A DNA stretch of 64,000 nt, from the NCBI RefSeq assembly GCF_020295405.1, contig NZ_JADEYP010000002.1, forward strand, positions 124,001 to 188,000. The letters run 5' to 3'. The stretch is from Sphingobacterium bovistauri. GTDB lineage: Bacteria; Bacteroidota; Bacteroidia; Sphingobacteriales; Sphingobacteriaceae. Each line of letters starts with the position of its first letter. The stretch's first letter is position 1. Under the pieces are notes generated by a model. That model was not told the origin of the DNA, did not search any database, and saw only the letters and a list, made by a program, of their open reading frames with translations. This document shows, piece by piece, positions 8,354 through 18,533 of the stretch. Position numbers and translations under genes: made by a program.

Positions 8354-10558
8354 ATGAGAAGTACATTAATATTTATACTCAATTTACTTGTGCTAATAAC
8401 TCTAGATTCTTGTGGGAAGAAAGAGTTGATTAGTAATTATGAGCGGCCTGATTGGCTTAGAGGGAATGTATTTGAGATTCTCCATGAAAAGGGTAATTAT
8501 ACTATTTTTTTAGAAGGAATTGAAAAATCAGGCCTCAAAGAGGTGTTGGATGGCAAGACAATTACAACAGTATTTGCACCAAATGATGTAGCATTTTCAA
8601 CATATCTGAAAGAAAAGAATATTGCATCAATCGCTCAAATGCCAATACAGGATTTGAAAAGATTAATTGGATATCATTTAATCTATTATGCTTATGGCAA
8701 AGATAGATTACAAAATTATCAACCAGAGGGTAGCGAGGGTTACGAACCCAACTTCGCTGGTCTATACTACAAGCACCGTTCAAGAAGCAGTGACTCTATT
8801 ACAGTAGAAGTAGATCTAACTGATGGTAGAACAAAAAAAGTATTTCATAAAGACAGATTTTTACCTGTTTTCTCACAACAACATTTTACGACAAAAGGAA
8901 TAGACGCAACGGCTAATTACGAATATTTCTATGGTACTGGAATATGGAGGGGGAATCAGGGATTTAACATTAGTAATGCTGGTGTTGATGAATACGCTAT
9001 TCCTGCGGATAATGGATATGTATATTTATTAGATCGGGTGATAGAACCTTTAAATACCGTTTATCAAGAATTAGCAAAGAAGAATACGTATAGTGATTTC
9101 ATCGCTATTTACGATAAATTTAAATCATTTTGGTATGATGAGCCCACCTCATTAAATTATGCAGCAGCAGGTGACTCGTTGTTTATAGTTAATCATGGCC
9201 CCCTACCGCCGATCGCATCAGAATGGTCATATAATGGTGGTGGTGGATTTCCAGATTACGCAAATTTAGGACAGTTAGCCTATCGCGCAAACAATGTATT
9301 CGCACCAAGTAATACCGCAATACAAAACTTTTACCAAGAATATTTCTCGCCGTATTATAACTCTATCAAAGATGTTGATTTATTGCCTCTTGCGCTGGTT
9401 ATGTATAATCACGTTTACCTAGGTAATGTTGTATTTCCATCTGAAATCGGTAAAAACCCAGATATCAAGACTTCTTTCGGAACACCTATAGTCTTTAATC
9501 CTACAGTGGATGTGCAAGACAAGGCGATGGCATCAAATGGTGTTTATTATGGACTTAATAAAGTGCTAGTTCCCGACATGTTCAACAGTGTGACAGGTCC
9601 AGCCTTTAGAAATCCCAAGTATAAGATGTTTATGTATATGCTTGCAAATACAGGCTTGTATCAACTATTATCTAGTCAAAATATTGACTTTACCCTGTTC
9701 ATTCCATCGGATGAAACATTGAAGGGAACTATTGTCGGAGAAAGTTATTTGTTTTGGTCAGAAGGTAATCCATTAGTATATGGTGATGAAAATGTTTTGG
9801 TTGAAAATGAAAATGGGATACTAGTACCACTTTCGGTGCGTCAACAAGAAATATTGATCTCAGAAAGCATGGTGTATGGAAAGATTGATAATCTTTCGGG
9901 AACTAAAGTGCTCAGAACACGTAATCCTTATTCGTATGTGTATGTGACAGGTGGCAAACTTCATTCTTCAGCTACGTATAATACACCTGATTTGAATTTG
10001 ACTATTTCTAGAATAAATGGGGATTGGTATAATGGAAATTCATACGAAACTTCATTAGCATTGCAAGCTGACGCTAGAATGATCAAAAGTACAATAACTG
10101 GTGCACAAACTATTAGTAATCCGTTAAATCAATATGCAGAATTTTCAAAACTATTAGCACGTGTAGGACACTTAGAGGTTGGAAGAACATTACCATTCTT
10201 GTTTGGAAATAGATTTATACTATTTGCTCCAGACAATCAAACTGTGCTTAATGGTATCGCTTCTGGTGATATACCATCAAATAATACGGAGCTGGCAGAG
10301 TACCTTAAATCTTATTTTGTATCAGTGCCAGATAATTCGTTGTCCGATTATCCTTTTCCTGGATTTGGAATACAGGGAGTGTGGAATACGACGAAACTAA
10401 CGGGCTATAATCTATTCAGAAAATTGGAATTATTAGATCGCACCACACATCTAGAACTAAAAGATATTGATGGTACACTAATACCTATTTCAAATGAATT
10501 GCCAAAGCTATTTAGCGATGGAGCGGTGTATAAAATCTCTAGATTACTTAAGAAATAA
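8354..10558 (+). CDS. Fasciclin (FAS1) repeat lipoprotein, four repeats
   Basis: I chose the ATG at 8354 over the in-frame ATG at 8321 because it gives a clean lipoprotein signal peptide (Cys20 in ITLDSC). The 734-residue product holds about four FAS1-like repeats. Hallmarks are TVFAPNDVAFSTYL near 75-88, VFAPSNTAIQNFY in the second, FTLFIPSDETLKG in the third and FILFAPDNQTVLNG in the fourth; closing H2-type motifs such as ADNGYVYLLDRVI are also present. FAS1 domains mediate adhesion or ligand binding. Here the protein sits between the lyase and the first SusC gene, so a surface glycan-binding or scaffold role beside SusC/D is inferred. No catalytic motif is visible. Confidence 0.8.
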   Translation: MRSTLIFILNLLVLITLDSCGKKELISNYERPDWLRGNVFEILHEKGNYTIFLEGIEKSGLKEVLDGKTITTVFAPNDVAFSTYLKEKNIASIAQMPIQDLKRLIGYHLIYYAYGKDRLQNYQPEGSEGYEPNFAGLYYKHRSRSSDSITVEVDLTDGRTKKVFHKDRFLPVFSQQHFTTKGIDATANYEYFYGTGIWRGNQGFNISNAGVDEYAIPADNGYVYLLDRVIEPLNTVYQELAKKNTYSDFIAIYDKFKSFWYDEPTSLNYAAAGDSLFIVNHGPLPPIASEWSYNGGGGFPDYANLGQLAYRANNVFAPSNTAIQNFYQEYFSPYYNSIKDVDLLPLALVMYNHVYLGNVVFPSEIGKNPDIKTSFGTPIVFNPTVDVQDKAMASNGVYYGLNKVLVPDMFNSVTGPAFRNPKYKMFMYMLANTGLYQLLSSQNIDFTLFIPSDETLKGTIVGESYLFWSEGNPLVYGDENVLVENENGILVPLSVRQQEILISESMVYGKIDNLSGTKVLRTRNPYSYVYVTGGKLHSSATYNTPDLNLTISRINGDWYNGNSYETSLALQADARMIKSTITGAQTISNPLNQYAEFSKLLARVGHLEVGRTLPFLFGNRFILFAPDNQTVLNGIASGDIPSNNTELAEYLKSYFVSVPDNSLSDYPFPGFGIQGVWNTTKLTGYNLFRKLELLDRTTHLELKDIDGTLIPISNELPKLFSDGAVYKISRLLKK

Positions 10559-10593
10559 GCAGTTAGAATATTAACCATTATAACGTAAATTAA

Positions 10594-13500
10594 ATGAAGC
10601 TACATATAATAATTTTATTATCATTTATATACATATCCAATGCTGCATTTGCTCAAAAATCAAAAGTATTATCAGGAGTAGTCAGAGGTGAAAAGAATCT
10701 ACCACTATTAGGGGCATCAATTTTTGTCGAAAATAAGGAAAACCGAAATCTAAAAGGAGCTTCTACGGATAATCAAGGTCAATATAGAATAGAATTACCG
10801 GATGAAGAAAAGTTGACAATCGTATTTGCTTGTATAGGGTATAGCTCAGTTCGGATTCCTTACAGTGGACAAAATACGCTGTCTATTACATTGAAAGAGG
10901 ATCATCAATCTATAGAAGAAGTGACTATAGTGAGTGAGGCCGCAAAAACCCGTAATGATATGGGGATTAGTTATAAAAATCAAGTTACTTCAACCGAACG
11001 ATTTGAGATGAAGCAATTGGAAAGTATGACAGTTACTTCTATTGAAGGTGGCCTTCAGGGACGTTTAGCTAATGTGGATATCATAACAAGTGCTGATCCA
11101 GGAGCAAGAAGTTCTATTCGTATACGCGGTACCACTTCACTGAATGCAAATTCAGAACCACTGATTGTAGTGGATGGTGTGCCATACCCAACCACTATAG
11201 CAGATGATTTTAATTTCTCGACCGCCAACGATGAAGATTTCGGTGCTTTGATTAATATTTCACCTAACGACATTGAATCAATTGAAGTATTAAAAGATGC
11301 TGCAGCGACAGCCATTTGGGGTTCGAGAGGTGCGAATGGTGTTTTATTATTTACCACCAAAAAAGGTCGGAAGGGGAAAACACAATTTTCATTTTCATCA
11401 AAATTAAACTTACGTAAGGAGGCTGAAACAATTCCTATGCTGGATGGTGGGCAGTACGTGTCGATGATACAAGATGCGCTATGGAATACGGTTAATGATT
11501 TGGGTTATTGGAGTTCAACATCATATTTGAATATGTTGTACAATACCAATGAAATAAAATATGATCCGAATTGGAATTATTTTAATGAGTATAATCAAAA
11601 TACTAATTGGTTAGATCAAGTCACACAATTAGGTCATGTAGAAGATAATTCTTTGGCGATTAGTGGAGGAGGTGACAAGGCTACATATCGTGTATCATTA
11701 GGACATCTAAATGATGTTGGGACGACCAAGGGAATGAAAAGTGCTCGATATAGTGCCTTAATAAGTGTGAATTATAAATTCTCTAATAAGTTCAATATTA
11801 ATGCAGATATGAATTATTCAAGAGCTTCAAGAAATAGCAATTGGACAGGTACTGGAGTTTCAGCACCGCGAGGGATGGCTATGCGCAAAATGCCAAATAT
11901 GAGTCCATATGTGATTGATGAATTTGGTAATTATACGGATCAATATTTTACACCTAGAATAAATTTTCAGGGTTCATTTGCAGATAACAAAATGTACAAT
12001 CCTGTAGCAATGGTCAATGAATCTATTAATGAAACTACTGAAGAACAGGGGCGAGTAAGTTTCAGAGCGACATATGATATTCAACCATGGTTAAGGTATG
12101 TAGGTACATTCGGTTTTTTAACAAGATTGAATAAAAACAACAAATTTTTACCACAGTCGGTGACTGGTGTGATTTGGACGGATCCATCTTTTAATAGGGG
12201 ATCAGATTTGATGTCCGATGCATTGACATTGAATACAGAGAATAAATTTATTTTCAATAAGACGTATAACTCAATACATAATATCATTGCTACACAAATA
12301 TTTCAGACTAATGAATCGAGATCGTTCAGCTACAGTTCCGAAACCTCGGGTAATGCCTCTCCTTCATTGAGTGACCCGACGGTAGGATCAGCAGTAGCAG
12401 CTATGGGGTCAGGTAATTCATTGAGTCGTAGTGCAGGTACGATTACTAGTTTATATTACGGGCTGAAAGATAAATATATTTTGAATGCAATATACCGCTG
12501 GGAGGCAAATACCAACATTTCAAAACAACATCGTTGGAAAGGTTTTCCCGCTTTCGGAGTTGCATGGCAGCTTGGTGAGGAAGACTTTATGAAAAATCTA
12601 TCATTCTTAGATTTGGCAAAGGTGAGATTTAGCTGGGGCCAAAGTGGTAACTCGCCAGATGGATCTTTTGCTTATCTGGGCGTATTCCAACCTATAGTTC
12701 CTGGTTATATGGATATGACAGCAATCCGACCTACACGTATTCAGCTGGATAATTTGAAATGGGAAACAGTCACACAGACAGATTTAGGTATAGAACTATC
12801 TTTTTTTAAGGATCGTTTACATGTGATGGGTGAATTATACAATAGGCTGACAACCGATCTTTTGCAGAATGATATTACATTACCGTCTTCAACTGGTTTT
12901 GGTGAAATGAGATTCTTTAACTCTGGGAAAATGGTTAATAAGGGATGGGAAGTTATATTTAGAGGTGACTTGATCAGATCTAAGGATTTTAAGCTTAGTG
13001 CCAATTTGAATTTCTCTAGAAATCGAAATGAGATCTTAGAACTACCCGAAAACCTACAATTTGAGAATTACAATTTTGGGAATGGAAATTATGCTTCCAA
13101 AGTAGTTGAGGGAAATCCTTTGGGTTCATTTTATGGATATAGATACTTAGGTGTTTATCAAAATGAACAAGAGACTATCGCGCGAGACTTAGATAATAAC
13201 TTGATCTATGATTTGGATGGAGATCCTGTATATATGTACAATGGTAATCGTAAAGCATATGCCGGGGATGCAAAGTATCAAGATATGGATGGAAACGGTA
13301 TCATCAATCAATATGATATAGTATATCTAGGAAATGCTATGCCGTTATTTACTACAGGTGGAGGTATAGATGTTCGCTATAAAGCAGTTACATTGACTAC
13401 ATTTTTACATGGTCGATTTGGACAAAAAGTAGTTAACCAAGTACGAATTGATACGGAGAATATGCACGGTAATGCCAACCAAAGTACCGCAGTGTTGCGT

Positions 13501-13836
13501 AGATGGAGACATCAAGGTGATCAAACAGATATTCCTAGAGCATTATACGGTATAGGTTATAACTATTTGGGATCCGATCGATTTGTAGAGGATGCTTCAT
13601 TCGTTCGATTAAAACAAGTATCTCTACGTTATTCACTACCACAATCTTTCATCGAAAGGATTGGTGTTTCAAAGTTTGATGTATTCGGAACTGTTCAGGA
13701 TTTATTCACATGGACAAATTACTCCGGTCAAGATCCTGAGGTCTCGTTATCAAGCAATATATACATGTTAAGTAAGGATAATGCCAATACGCCAAGACCT
13801 CGAACTTTCGCATTTGGAATATTAGCTAATTTTTAA
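10594..13836 (+). CDS. SusC-like TonB-dependent receptor 1
   Basis: A 1080-residue outer-membrane receptor. A signal peptide (cleavage near AAFAQ, residue 21) is followed by a carboxypeptidase-regulatory-like beta-sandwich (about 27-105), then the plug (about 130-250) with LIVVDGVPYPTT, DIESIEVLKDAAATAIWGSRGANGV and VLLFTTKKG, and a C-terminal barrel ending in a hydrophobic strand with terminal Phe. The family imports oligosaccharides with a SusD lid, driven by TonB-ExbBD. The SusD partner starts 10 bp downstream. The usual DEVVV-GYG box is altered (IEEVTIVSEAAKTRNDMG), so this is not the most common SusC type. Confidence 0.95.
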   Translation: MKLHIIILLSFIYISNAAFAQKSKVLSGVVRGEKNLPLLGASIFVENKENRNLKGASTDNQGQYRIELPDEEKLTIVFACIGYSSVRIPYSGQNTLSITLKEDHQSIEEVTIVSEAAKTRNDMGISYKNQVTSTERFEMKQLESMTVTSIEGGLQGRLANVDIITSADPGARSSIRIRGTTSLNANSEPLIVVDGVPYPTTIADDFNFSTANDEDFGALINISPNDIESIEVLKDAAATAIWGSRGANGVLLFTTKKGRKGKTQFSFSSKLNLRKEAETIPMLDGGQYVSMIQDALWNTVNDLGYWSSTSYLNMLYNTNEIKYDPNWNYFNEYNQNTNWLDQVTQLGHVEDNSLAISGGGDKATYRVSLGHLNDVGTTKGMKSARYSALISVNYKFSNKFNINADMNYSRASRNSNWTGTGVSAPRGMAMRKMPNMSPYVIDEFGNYTDQYFTPRINFQGSFADNKMYNPVAMVNESINETTEEQGRVSFRATYDIQPWLRYVGTFGFLTRLNKNNKFLPQSVTGVIWTDPSFNRGSDLMSDALTLNTENKFIFNKTYNSIHNIIATQIFQTNESRSFSYSSETSGNASPSLSDPTVGSAVAAMGSGNSLSRSAGTITSLYYGLKDKYILNAIYRWEANTNISKQHRWKGFPAFGVAWQLGEEDFMKNLSFLDLAKVRFSWGQSGNSPDGSFAYLGVFQPIVPGYMDMTAIRPTRIQLDNLKWETVTQTDLGIELSFFKDRLHVMGELYNRLTTDLLQNDITLPSSTGFGEMRFFNSGKMVNKGWEVIFRGDLIRSKDFKLSANLNFSRNRNEILELPENLQFENYNFGNGNYASKVVEGNPLGSFYGYRYLGVYQNEQETIARDLDNNLIYDLDGDPVYMYNGNRKAYAGDAKYQDMDGNGIINQYDIVYLGNAMPLFTTGGGIDVRYKAVTLTTFLHGRFGQKVVNQVRIDTENMHGNANQSTAVLRRWRHQGDQTDIPRALYGIGYNYLGSDRFVEDASFVRLKQVSLRYSLPQSFIERIGVSKFDVFGTVQDLFTWTNYSGQDPEVSLSSNIYMLSKDNANTPRPRTFAFGILANF

Positions 13837-13846
13837 AATTTAAGAT

Positions 13847-15313
13847 ATGAGAAAACTACTATATATATGCTTTTCATTGGTGATATTGATCAGTTCATCT
13901 TGCCAAAAGTGGCTGGATGTACTACCACCCAATGAGCAAATAACCGATCGGTATTGGACCTCAAAAGAAGAAGTTGAAGCGGTATTAGGTGCTGCATATG
14001 TGAGCTTACAGAAATCTGTCAATACGATGATAGTATGGGGCGAGGCTAGAGGAAATACGCTATCCTTAGGAGGCTTCATCAGTGCTGACCTCATTATGTT
14101 TAAGAACTTAACATTACTACCATCGAATGGTTTGGTAAAGTGGTCTTCCTTTTACGAGATTATTAATTATTCGAATATGGTGATTAAGTATGCTCCTGAT
14201 GTGGTTGATCGCGATCCTTCATTTAATGTAGCGGTGATGCAATCCTTCTTATCCGAAGCCTATTATTTGCGCGCATTTAGTTACTTTTATTTGGTACGAA
14301 ATTTTGGCGAAGTTCCGCTTCTTACGGAGCCTTATATGAATGATTCGCAGAATTATGAGTTGGCAAAATCCACGCAACAAGAAGTATATGCCCAAATTAT
14401 TTCTGATTTAAATATGGCTTCGCAAAACAGCAAAGATATTTGGCCAACTGTATGGGAAACTAAAGGAAGATCTACTACCAATGCTATTCAAGCATTGTTA
14501 GCTGATGTGTACCTGTGGACTGAGAATTATGATCAAGCGATTATTGCTTGTAATAAAGTACTAGAGTCAGGTAGAGTAGGATTGATTCAAGGTATGGTGA
14601 ATGGCAAAAATCACTGGTTTACGATGTTTAACCCAGGTAATTCTAACGAAAGTATATTTGAAGTTCAGTTTGATGTCACCAAAAATCAAACAAATAACTT
14701 TTTATCCATTTTTGGTAATTCTAACAATTGGATAATTTCTCCCTATGGAGTACAATTATTTCAAGAAAATCAAGAGGATATACGAGGCGCTGGTTCATCA
14801 TATTCCAACTCAGATTTGAAATTATGGAAATATATCGGAGCTGAAGGGGGAACAACGGTTGCTAGACCGCAAAGTGATCAAAATTGGATAATATACCGTG
14901 TGGCAGACGTTTATTTGATGAAGGCAGAAGCACTAATTATGAAAGGTACAAGCTCATACCCTGCTGCACTTGAGTTGATTACAGAAGTAAGAACGAGGGC
15001 GCAGATTTCAAGACCTTTGTCTACCAGCGAATCACAAATAGATATGTTAGACATCTTGCTTAAAGAGCGTGCACGCGAGTTTTTAGGTGAAGGGAAAAGA
15101 TGGTATGACCTATTAAGGGTTGCTAAAAGAAACTCTTATGAACACAAGGAATATTTAATTAACGAAGTTTTATTAGGGACCTCAGGAGGTTCTGCTCCTG
15201 TGATAAGATCCATTTTGATGAATGAAAATGCACATTATTTACCTATTCATCAAGATGAAATTAAATACAATAGACTACTTGTACAGAATCCATACTATGC
15301 ACCTCTTAATTAA
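13847..15313 (+). CDS. SusD/RagB-family lipoprotein 1
   Basis: A 488-residue lipoprotein (lipobox ISSSC, Cys19) carrying the QKWLDVLPPNEQITD opening typical of SusD proteins. TPR-like helices follow (FLSEAYYLRAFSYFYLVRNFGEVPLL near 140-165) and the C-terminal SusD signature (IIYRVADVYLMKAEAL, then ERAREFLGEGKRWYDLLR). SusD proteins cap the SusC barrel and bind the glycan at the cell surface. It follows SusC 1 by 10 bp and is followed after 8 bp by a FAS1 lipoprotein, so all are likely one transcript. Confidence 0.95.
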   Translation: MRKLLYICFSLVILISSSCQKWLDVLPPNEQITDRYWTSKEEVEAVLGAAYVSLQKSVNTMIVWGEARGNTLSLGGFISADLIMFKNLTLLPSNGLVKWSSFYEIINYSNMVIKYAPDVVDRDPSFNVAVMQSFLSEAYYLRAFSYFYLVRNFGEVPLLTEPYMNDSQNYELAKSTQQEVYAQIISDLNMASQNSKDIWPTVWETKGRSTTNAIQALLADVYLWTENYDQAIIACNKVLESGRVGLIQGMVNGKNHWFTMFNPGNSNESIFEVQFDVTKNQTNNFLSIFGNSNNWIISPYGVQLFQENQEDIRGAGSSYSNSDLKLWKYIGAEGGTTVARPQSDQNWIIYRVADVYLMKAEALIMKGTSSYPAALELITEVRTRAQISRPLSTSESQIDMLDILLKERAREFLGEGKRWYDLLRVAKRNSYEHKEYLINEVLLGTSGGSAPVIRSILMNENAHYLPIHQDEIKYNRLLVQNPYYAPLN

Positions 15314-15321
15314 GAATAACT

Positions 15322-16941
15322 ATGGAAATATTAAGAAATAGAATCCAATTATTTTGCTTAAGTGTATTTGCACTAAGTTTAAGTTTGTTTTTTGCATGTA
15401 CGGATGCATTCGAAGACAAGACCTTCATGGCGTATGAGGAAAAACCAATTTCGTTATTACTGGAGAATGATCCTGATCAAAAATACTCCATGCTTATTGA
15501 GATTTTGCGAAAAGCAGATCTGTATAGTGCGTTGAATCTTAATCGTAATTATACATTTTTTGCACCTATCAATGAAGGTGTAAAGAAATACTTAGCAAAA
15601 TTACAGATCACTTCGGTTGATCAAATGACCAAAGAAGATGCAAACTACCTGATTAAATATCACTTAATACCAGATGTAAAAGTTGATTTAGCACAGTTTC
15701 AGAGTGGCGCAATTGATAATTTGACAAGTACCAATGATAATTTGTTCATTGAGTTTAGAAATGCAGGTCTCGAATCGATATATCTCAATGGAATCTCACG
15801 TATCAACAGGTTCGATATGACAGCAACCAATGGTATCATCCATAGTATTGATGAGGTACTAGAGCCATTGACAGCATCTATTTTTAAGAAGCTTGAAGAA
15901 TCAAGATATAGTATTTTCTCACAAGCGGTAAAAGAAACAGGGTTGGATGTAGTATTGGATAAAATTTATATCGATGCGGTAGATGAGAATGGTGAGCCTT
16001 ATCAACAAAGATTTAGATATACAGCATTTGTAGTTTCTAACGAAACTTATGGTAAGGAAGGTATTACTTCATTAGACAATTTGGTACAAAAGGTTGGTGG
16101 TACAATAGGGACGGATTACAAGAATCCAACTAATGCATTATATAAATATGTTGCATACCATATTTTACCTATGATGAAATCATATGCTGATTTGGGTAAG
16201 TTTCCTGCGGGATCTTCAACAGTGAATATGGAAACATTGGCTACGAATGAATTGATGAAAATATCCGAAGGTAATTCAGCAATCATTATTAATCAAAACT
16301 CTAAAACCACTGATCGTATCAATATTATACAGTCCAATATTATTGCAAAAAATGGTGTACTGCATGAGGTAGATAATTGGATGCCAGTATTTGTGCCAGA
16401 GCGTGTTAAAGTTGTTTGGGAATTCACGAATTACCCTGATGTAGCAGCTAATGTAACATCATTTCAAAGCGCTACACTAGGAGCTACTTATAATAAGACA
16501 TTTGCTTCCACGGAACTTTCAAGCATAGTATGGAAATCCGTGCCTGAAATGAGATCTGATGTTTTGATTTATCGAAATGCAAGATCTGCAGATGGTATTT
16601 ATTATACAGGAGTCCTTAATTATGACCACTTCAGAGTTACTTTGGGTGAGTCGGGCTGGATTGAGATGCGTACGCCTACTATTATAAAGGGTAAATACAG
16701 AGTGAGTTACGTGTGGCCAAGCCCCAGGGCGACAAGCAATACAGGGATTTGCGCATTCATTATGGATAGTCAAGAAATATATCCAAGATTGGTTATATCT
16801 AATACTTCAGCAGATGCAAAGAAAATACAGGTTTTAGGTACTGTAGAATTTCCTGAAACGACTTCACATGTATTTAGAGTGCTGTCTTTGGATGGTAAAC
16901 TAATCACGATGGATTACTTACAATTTGATCCTATTGATTAA
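15322..16941 (+). CDS. FAS1-domain lipoprotein with C-terminal beta-sandwich
   Basis: A 539-residue lipoprotein (lipobox FFAC, Cys26). Two FAS1 domains are visible: about 45-190 (YTFFAPINEGVKKYLAKL, closing with TNGIIHSIDEVLEPL) and about 195-360 (RYTAFVVSNETYGKEGI, closing with KNGVLHEVDNWMPVF). Residues about 370-539 form a separate beta-rich domain ending MDYLQFDPID, an ending much like that of CBM6/35-like modules and other glycan-binding sandwiches. The position directly after SusD 1 matches where surface glycan-binding proteins are encoded in PULs. Function inferred as glycan capture or adhesion; binding residues cannot be named. Confidence 0.8.
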   Translation: MEILRNRIQLFCLSVFALSLSLFFACTDAFEDKTFMAYEEKPISLLLENDPDQKYSMLIEILRKADLYSALNLNRNYTFFAPINEGVKKYLAKLQITSVDQMTKEDANYLIKYHLIPDVKVDLAQFQSGAIDNLTSTNDNLFIEFRNAGLESIYLNGISRINRFDMTATNGIIHSIDEVLEPLTASIFKKLEESRYSIFSQAVKETGLDVVLDKIYIDAVDENGEPYQQRFRYTAFVVSNETYGKEGITSLDNLVQKVGGTIGTDYKNPTNALYKYVAYHILPMMKSYADLGKFPAGSSTVNMETLATNELMKISEGNSAIIINQNSKTTDRINIIQSNIIAKNGVLHEVDNWMPVFVPERVKVVWEFTNYPDVAANVTSFQSATLGATYNKTFASTELSSIVWKSVPEMRSDVLIYRNARSADGIYYTGVLNYDHFRVTLGESGWIEMRTPTIIKGKYRVSYVWPSPRATSNTGICAFIMDSQEIYPRLVISNTSADAKKIQVLGTVEFPETTSHVFRVLSLDGKLITMDYLQFDPID

Positions 16942-16960
16942 CTAGAAAAGAACATAAACT

Positions 16961-18526
16961 ATGAAAAATATTATTTTGATATGGACTGCTATGATGATGT
17001 TCTTGATCATAGGCTGTCAAAAGAAATGGCCTGATCACTATAGTTTGGTTGAAAACAGTGATGTTAAATCGTCATTAACATTGCTTGAATACCTAAAAAC
17101 TAAACCTGAATATTCCAAGTTCGTAGAAAAATTAGTTCAATATGGACTAGACAAGGAATTGACAAGAGATCAAACATTAACTGTTTGGGTAGTGAACAAT
17201 GATCGAATGAATCAACTTGCATCTCTTGGTTATGAAGAAGAATATATCATGAAATTTCATATAAATAGTCTTGTTTTTGATGAAAATAAACTTAAAACAG
17301 GATTACGATTAATGACTCTAAATGGTAAATATCTTACTGTTGATATTAATCAAGATCAAGTCAGAGTAAGTGAAGGGATCATAGTAAAAGGGAATCAGTT
17401 ATGTAAGAATGGTGTTATACATGAGATAGACAAACTCTTAAAACCTGATGTGAGTATTTATGATTATGTGTCATCACTAGATGACAGTCATTCCATTATT
17501 AGAGATACTATTCTTGCGATGAATGATACCATTTTTGATATCGCTAACAGTGTACCTATAGGTGTTGATAGAACTGGAAATACATTATACGATTCTGTAT
17601 TTGTAATTAGTAATCCTATTTTTCAACGAGCTAATATTATATCTGAATTTGACAATGCGACTATGTTTTTACCGAGCAATGAGGTCATGAATGATTGCTT
17701 TCAAAATTTAGGACAATTGTATAGTCAGTTTGGAAAACAATTTTTGAAAGCTGATTCACAAATAGCTTACAGCTGGATAAAGGAAGCCATCTTTTATAAT
17801 AAAGTAATTGAAGACTATGGAACTAGTGATATTACTTCTGCGTATGGTAGATTATGGAAGCCAAATGTGCAACAGGTGGATCCAAATTTTATGCGAATGA
17901 GTAATGGACGTATCTATAAAGTAAATAAATTAAAAATCCCAAATAACGTTCATATAAAAATGATCAAGCAGTTGTTTCATTATTATGAATATGTACCAGC
18001 AAATGAAAAGGAACAGCTATTTAAAGCGTATAATGTAACATCAATTGGACCTGTGGATAGAGATAATGTGAATTTTGCAACTCTTGGTTTTCGCTGGATA
18101 TATAGAGTACTACAGTATATGGGGGATCGAAATGATGGAGAACCAGCAGCACTTGATTTTACAGCGATTATGTTGGAAACAACACCAACAGGTGAGACAA
18201 AGCACAAAGTGGTGGAAGTGCCGCCAGGAGAATATAATTTGTATTTAGGATTTAGAGCATCAGCTCATCCGTATGTAAACGTATATTTTAACGATGAATT
18301 AGTGCGAGGTGGTATCAATGTAAGCCAGTCAAATCCATGGAACTATGATAGAAATACAAATACAAGTCCTGCGAACTGGAACGGCTGGGGAGGCTTGGTC
18401 GGTATTGTGAAAGTAGAAGGAGACCAGATGTCATCCTTTAGAATAAAAATTGAGTATTCATCCGGAAATACTGAAACGTTACAACCGTACCATTGGACAC
18501 TAGTTCCAACAGCTAATAATTATTAA
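16961..18526 (+). CDS. FAS1-domain lipoprotein with C-terminal beta-sandwich, second copy
   Basis: A 521-residue lipoprotein (Cys19 in FLIIGCQ). It contains two FAS1-like domains, about 30-155 (LTVWVVNNDRMNQLAS, closing with KNGVIHEIDKLLKP) and about 160-335 (ATMFLPSNEVMNDCF, closing with SNGRIYKVNKLKIP). A C-terminal beta-rich domain follows (about 345-521, with VPPGEYNLYLGFRAS and a PYHWTLVP end). The layout equals that of the preceding gene, so the two are probably old duplicates that have diverged. It precedes the second SusC by 7 bp. Role inferred as a surface glycan-binding partner of SusC/D pair 1 or 2. Confidence 0.78.
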   Translation: MKNIILIWTAMMMFLIIGCQKKWPDHYSLVENSDVKSSLTLLEYLKTKPEYSKFVEKLVQYGLDKELTRDQTLTVWVVNNDRMNQLASLGYEEEYIMKFHINSLVFDENKLKTGLRLMTLNGKYLTVDINQDQVRVSEGIIVKGNQLCKNGVIHEIDKLLKPDVSIYDYVSSLDDSHSIIRDTILAMNDTIFDIANSVPIGVDRTGNTLYDSVFVISNPIFQRANIISEFDNATMFLPSNEVMNDCFQNLGQLYSQFGKQFLKADSQIAYSWIKEAIFYNKVIEDYGTSDITSAYGRLWKPNVQQVDPNFMRMSNGRIYKVNKLKIPNNVHIKMIKQLFHYYEYVPANEKEQLFKAYNVTSIGPVDRDNVNFATLGFRWIYRVLQYMGDRNDGEPAALDFTAIMLETTPTGETKHKVVEVPPGEYNLYLGFRASAHPYVNVYFNDELVRGGINVSQSNPWNYDRNTNTSPANWNGWGGLVGIVKVEGDQMSSFRIKIEYSSGNTETLQPYHWTLVPTANNY

Positions 18527-18533
18527 TGAAATT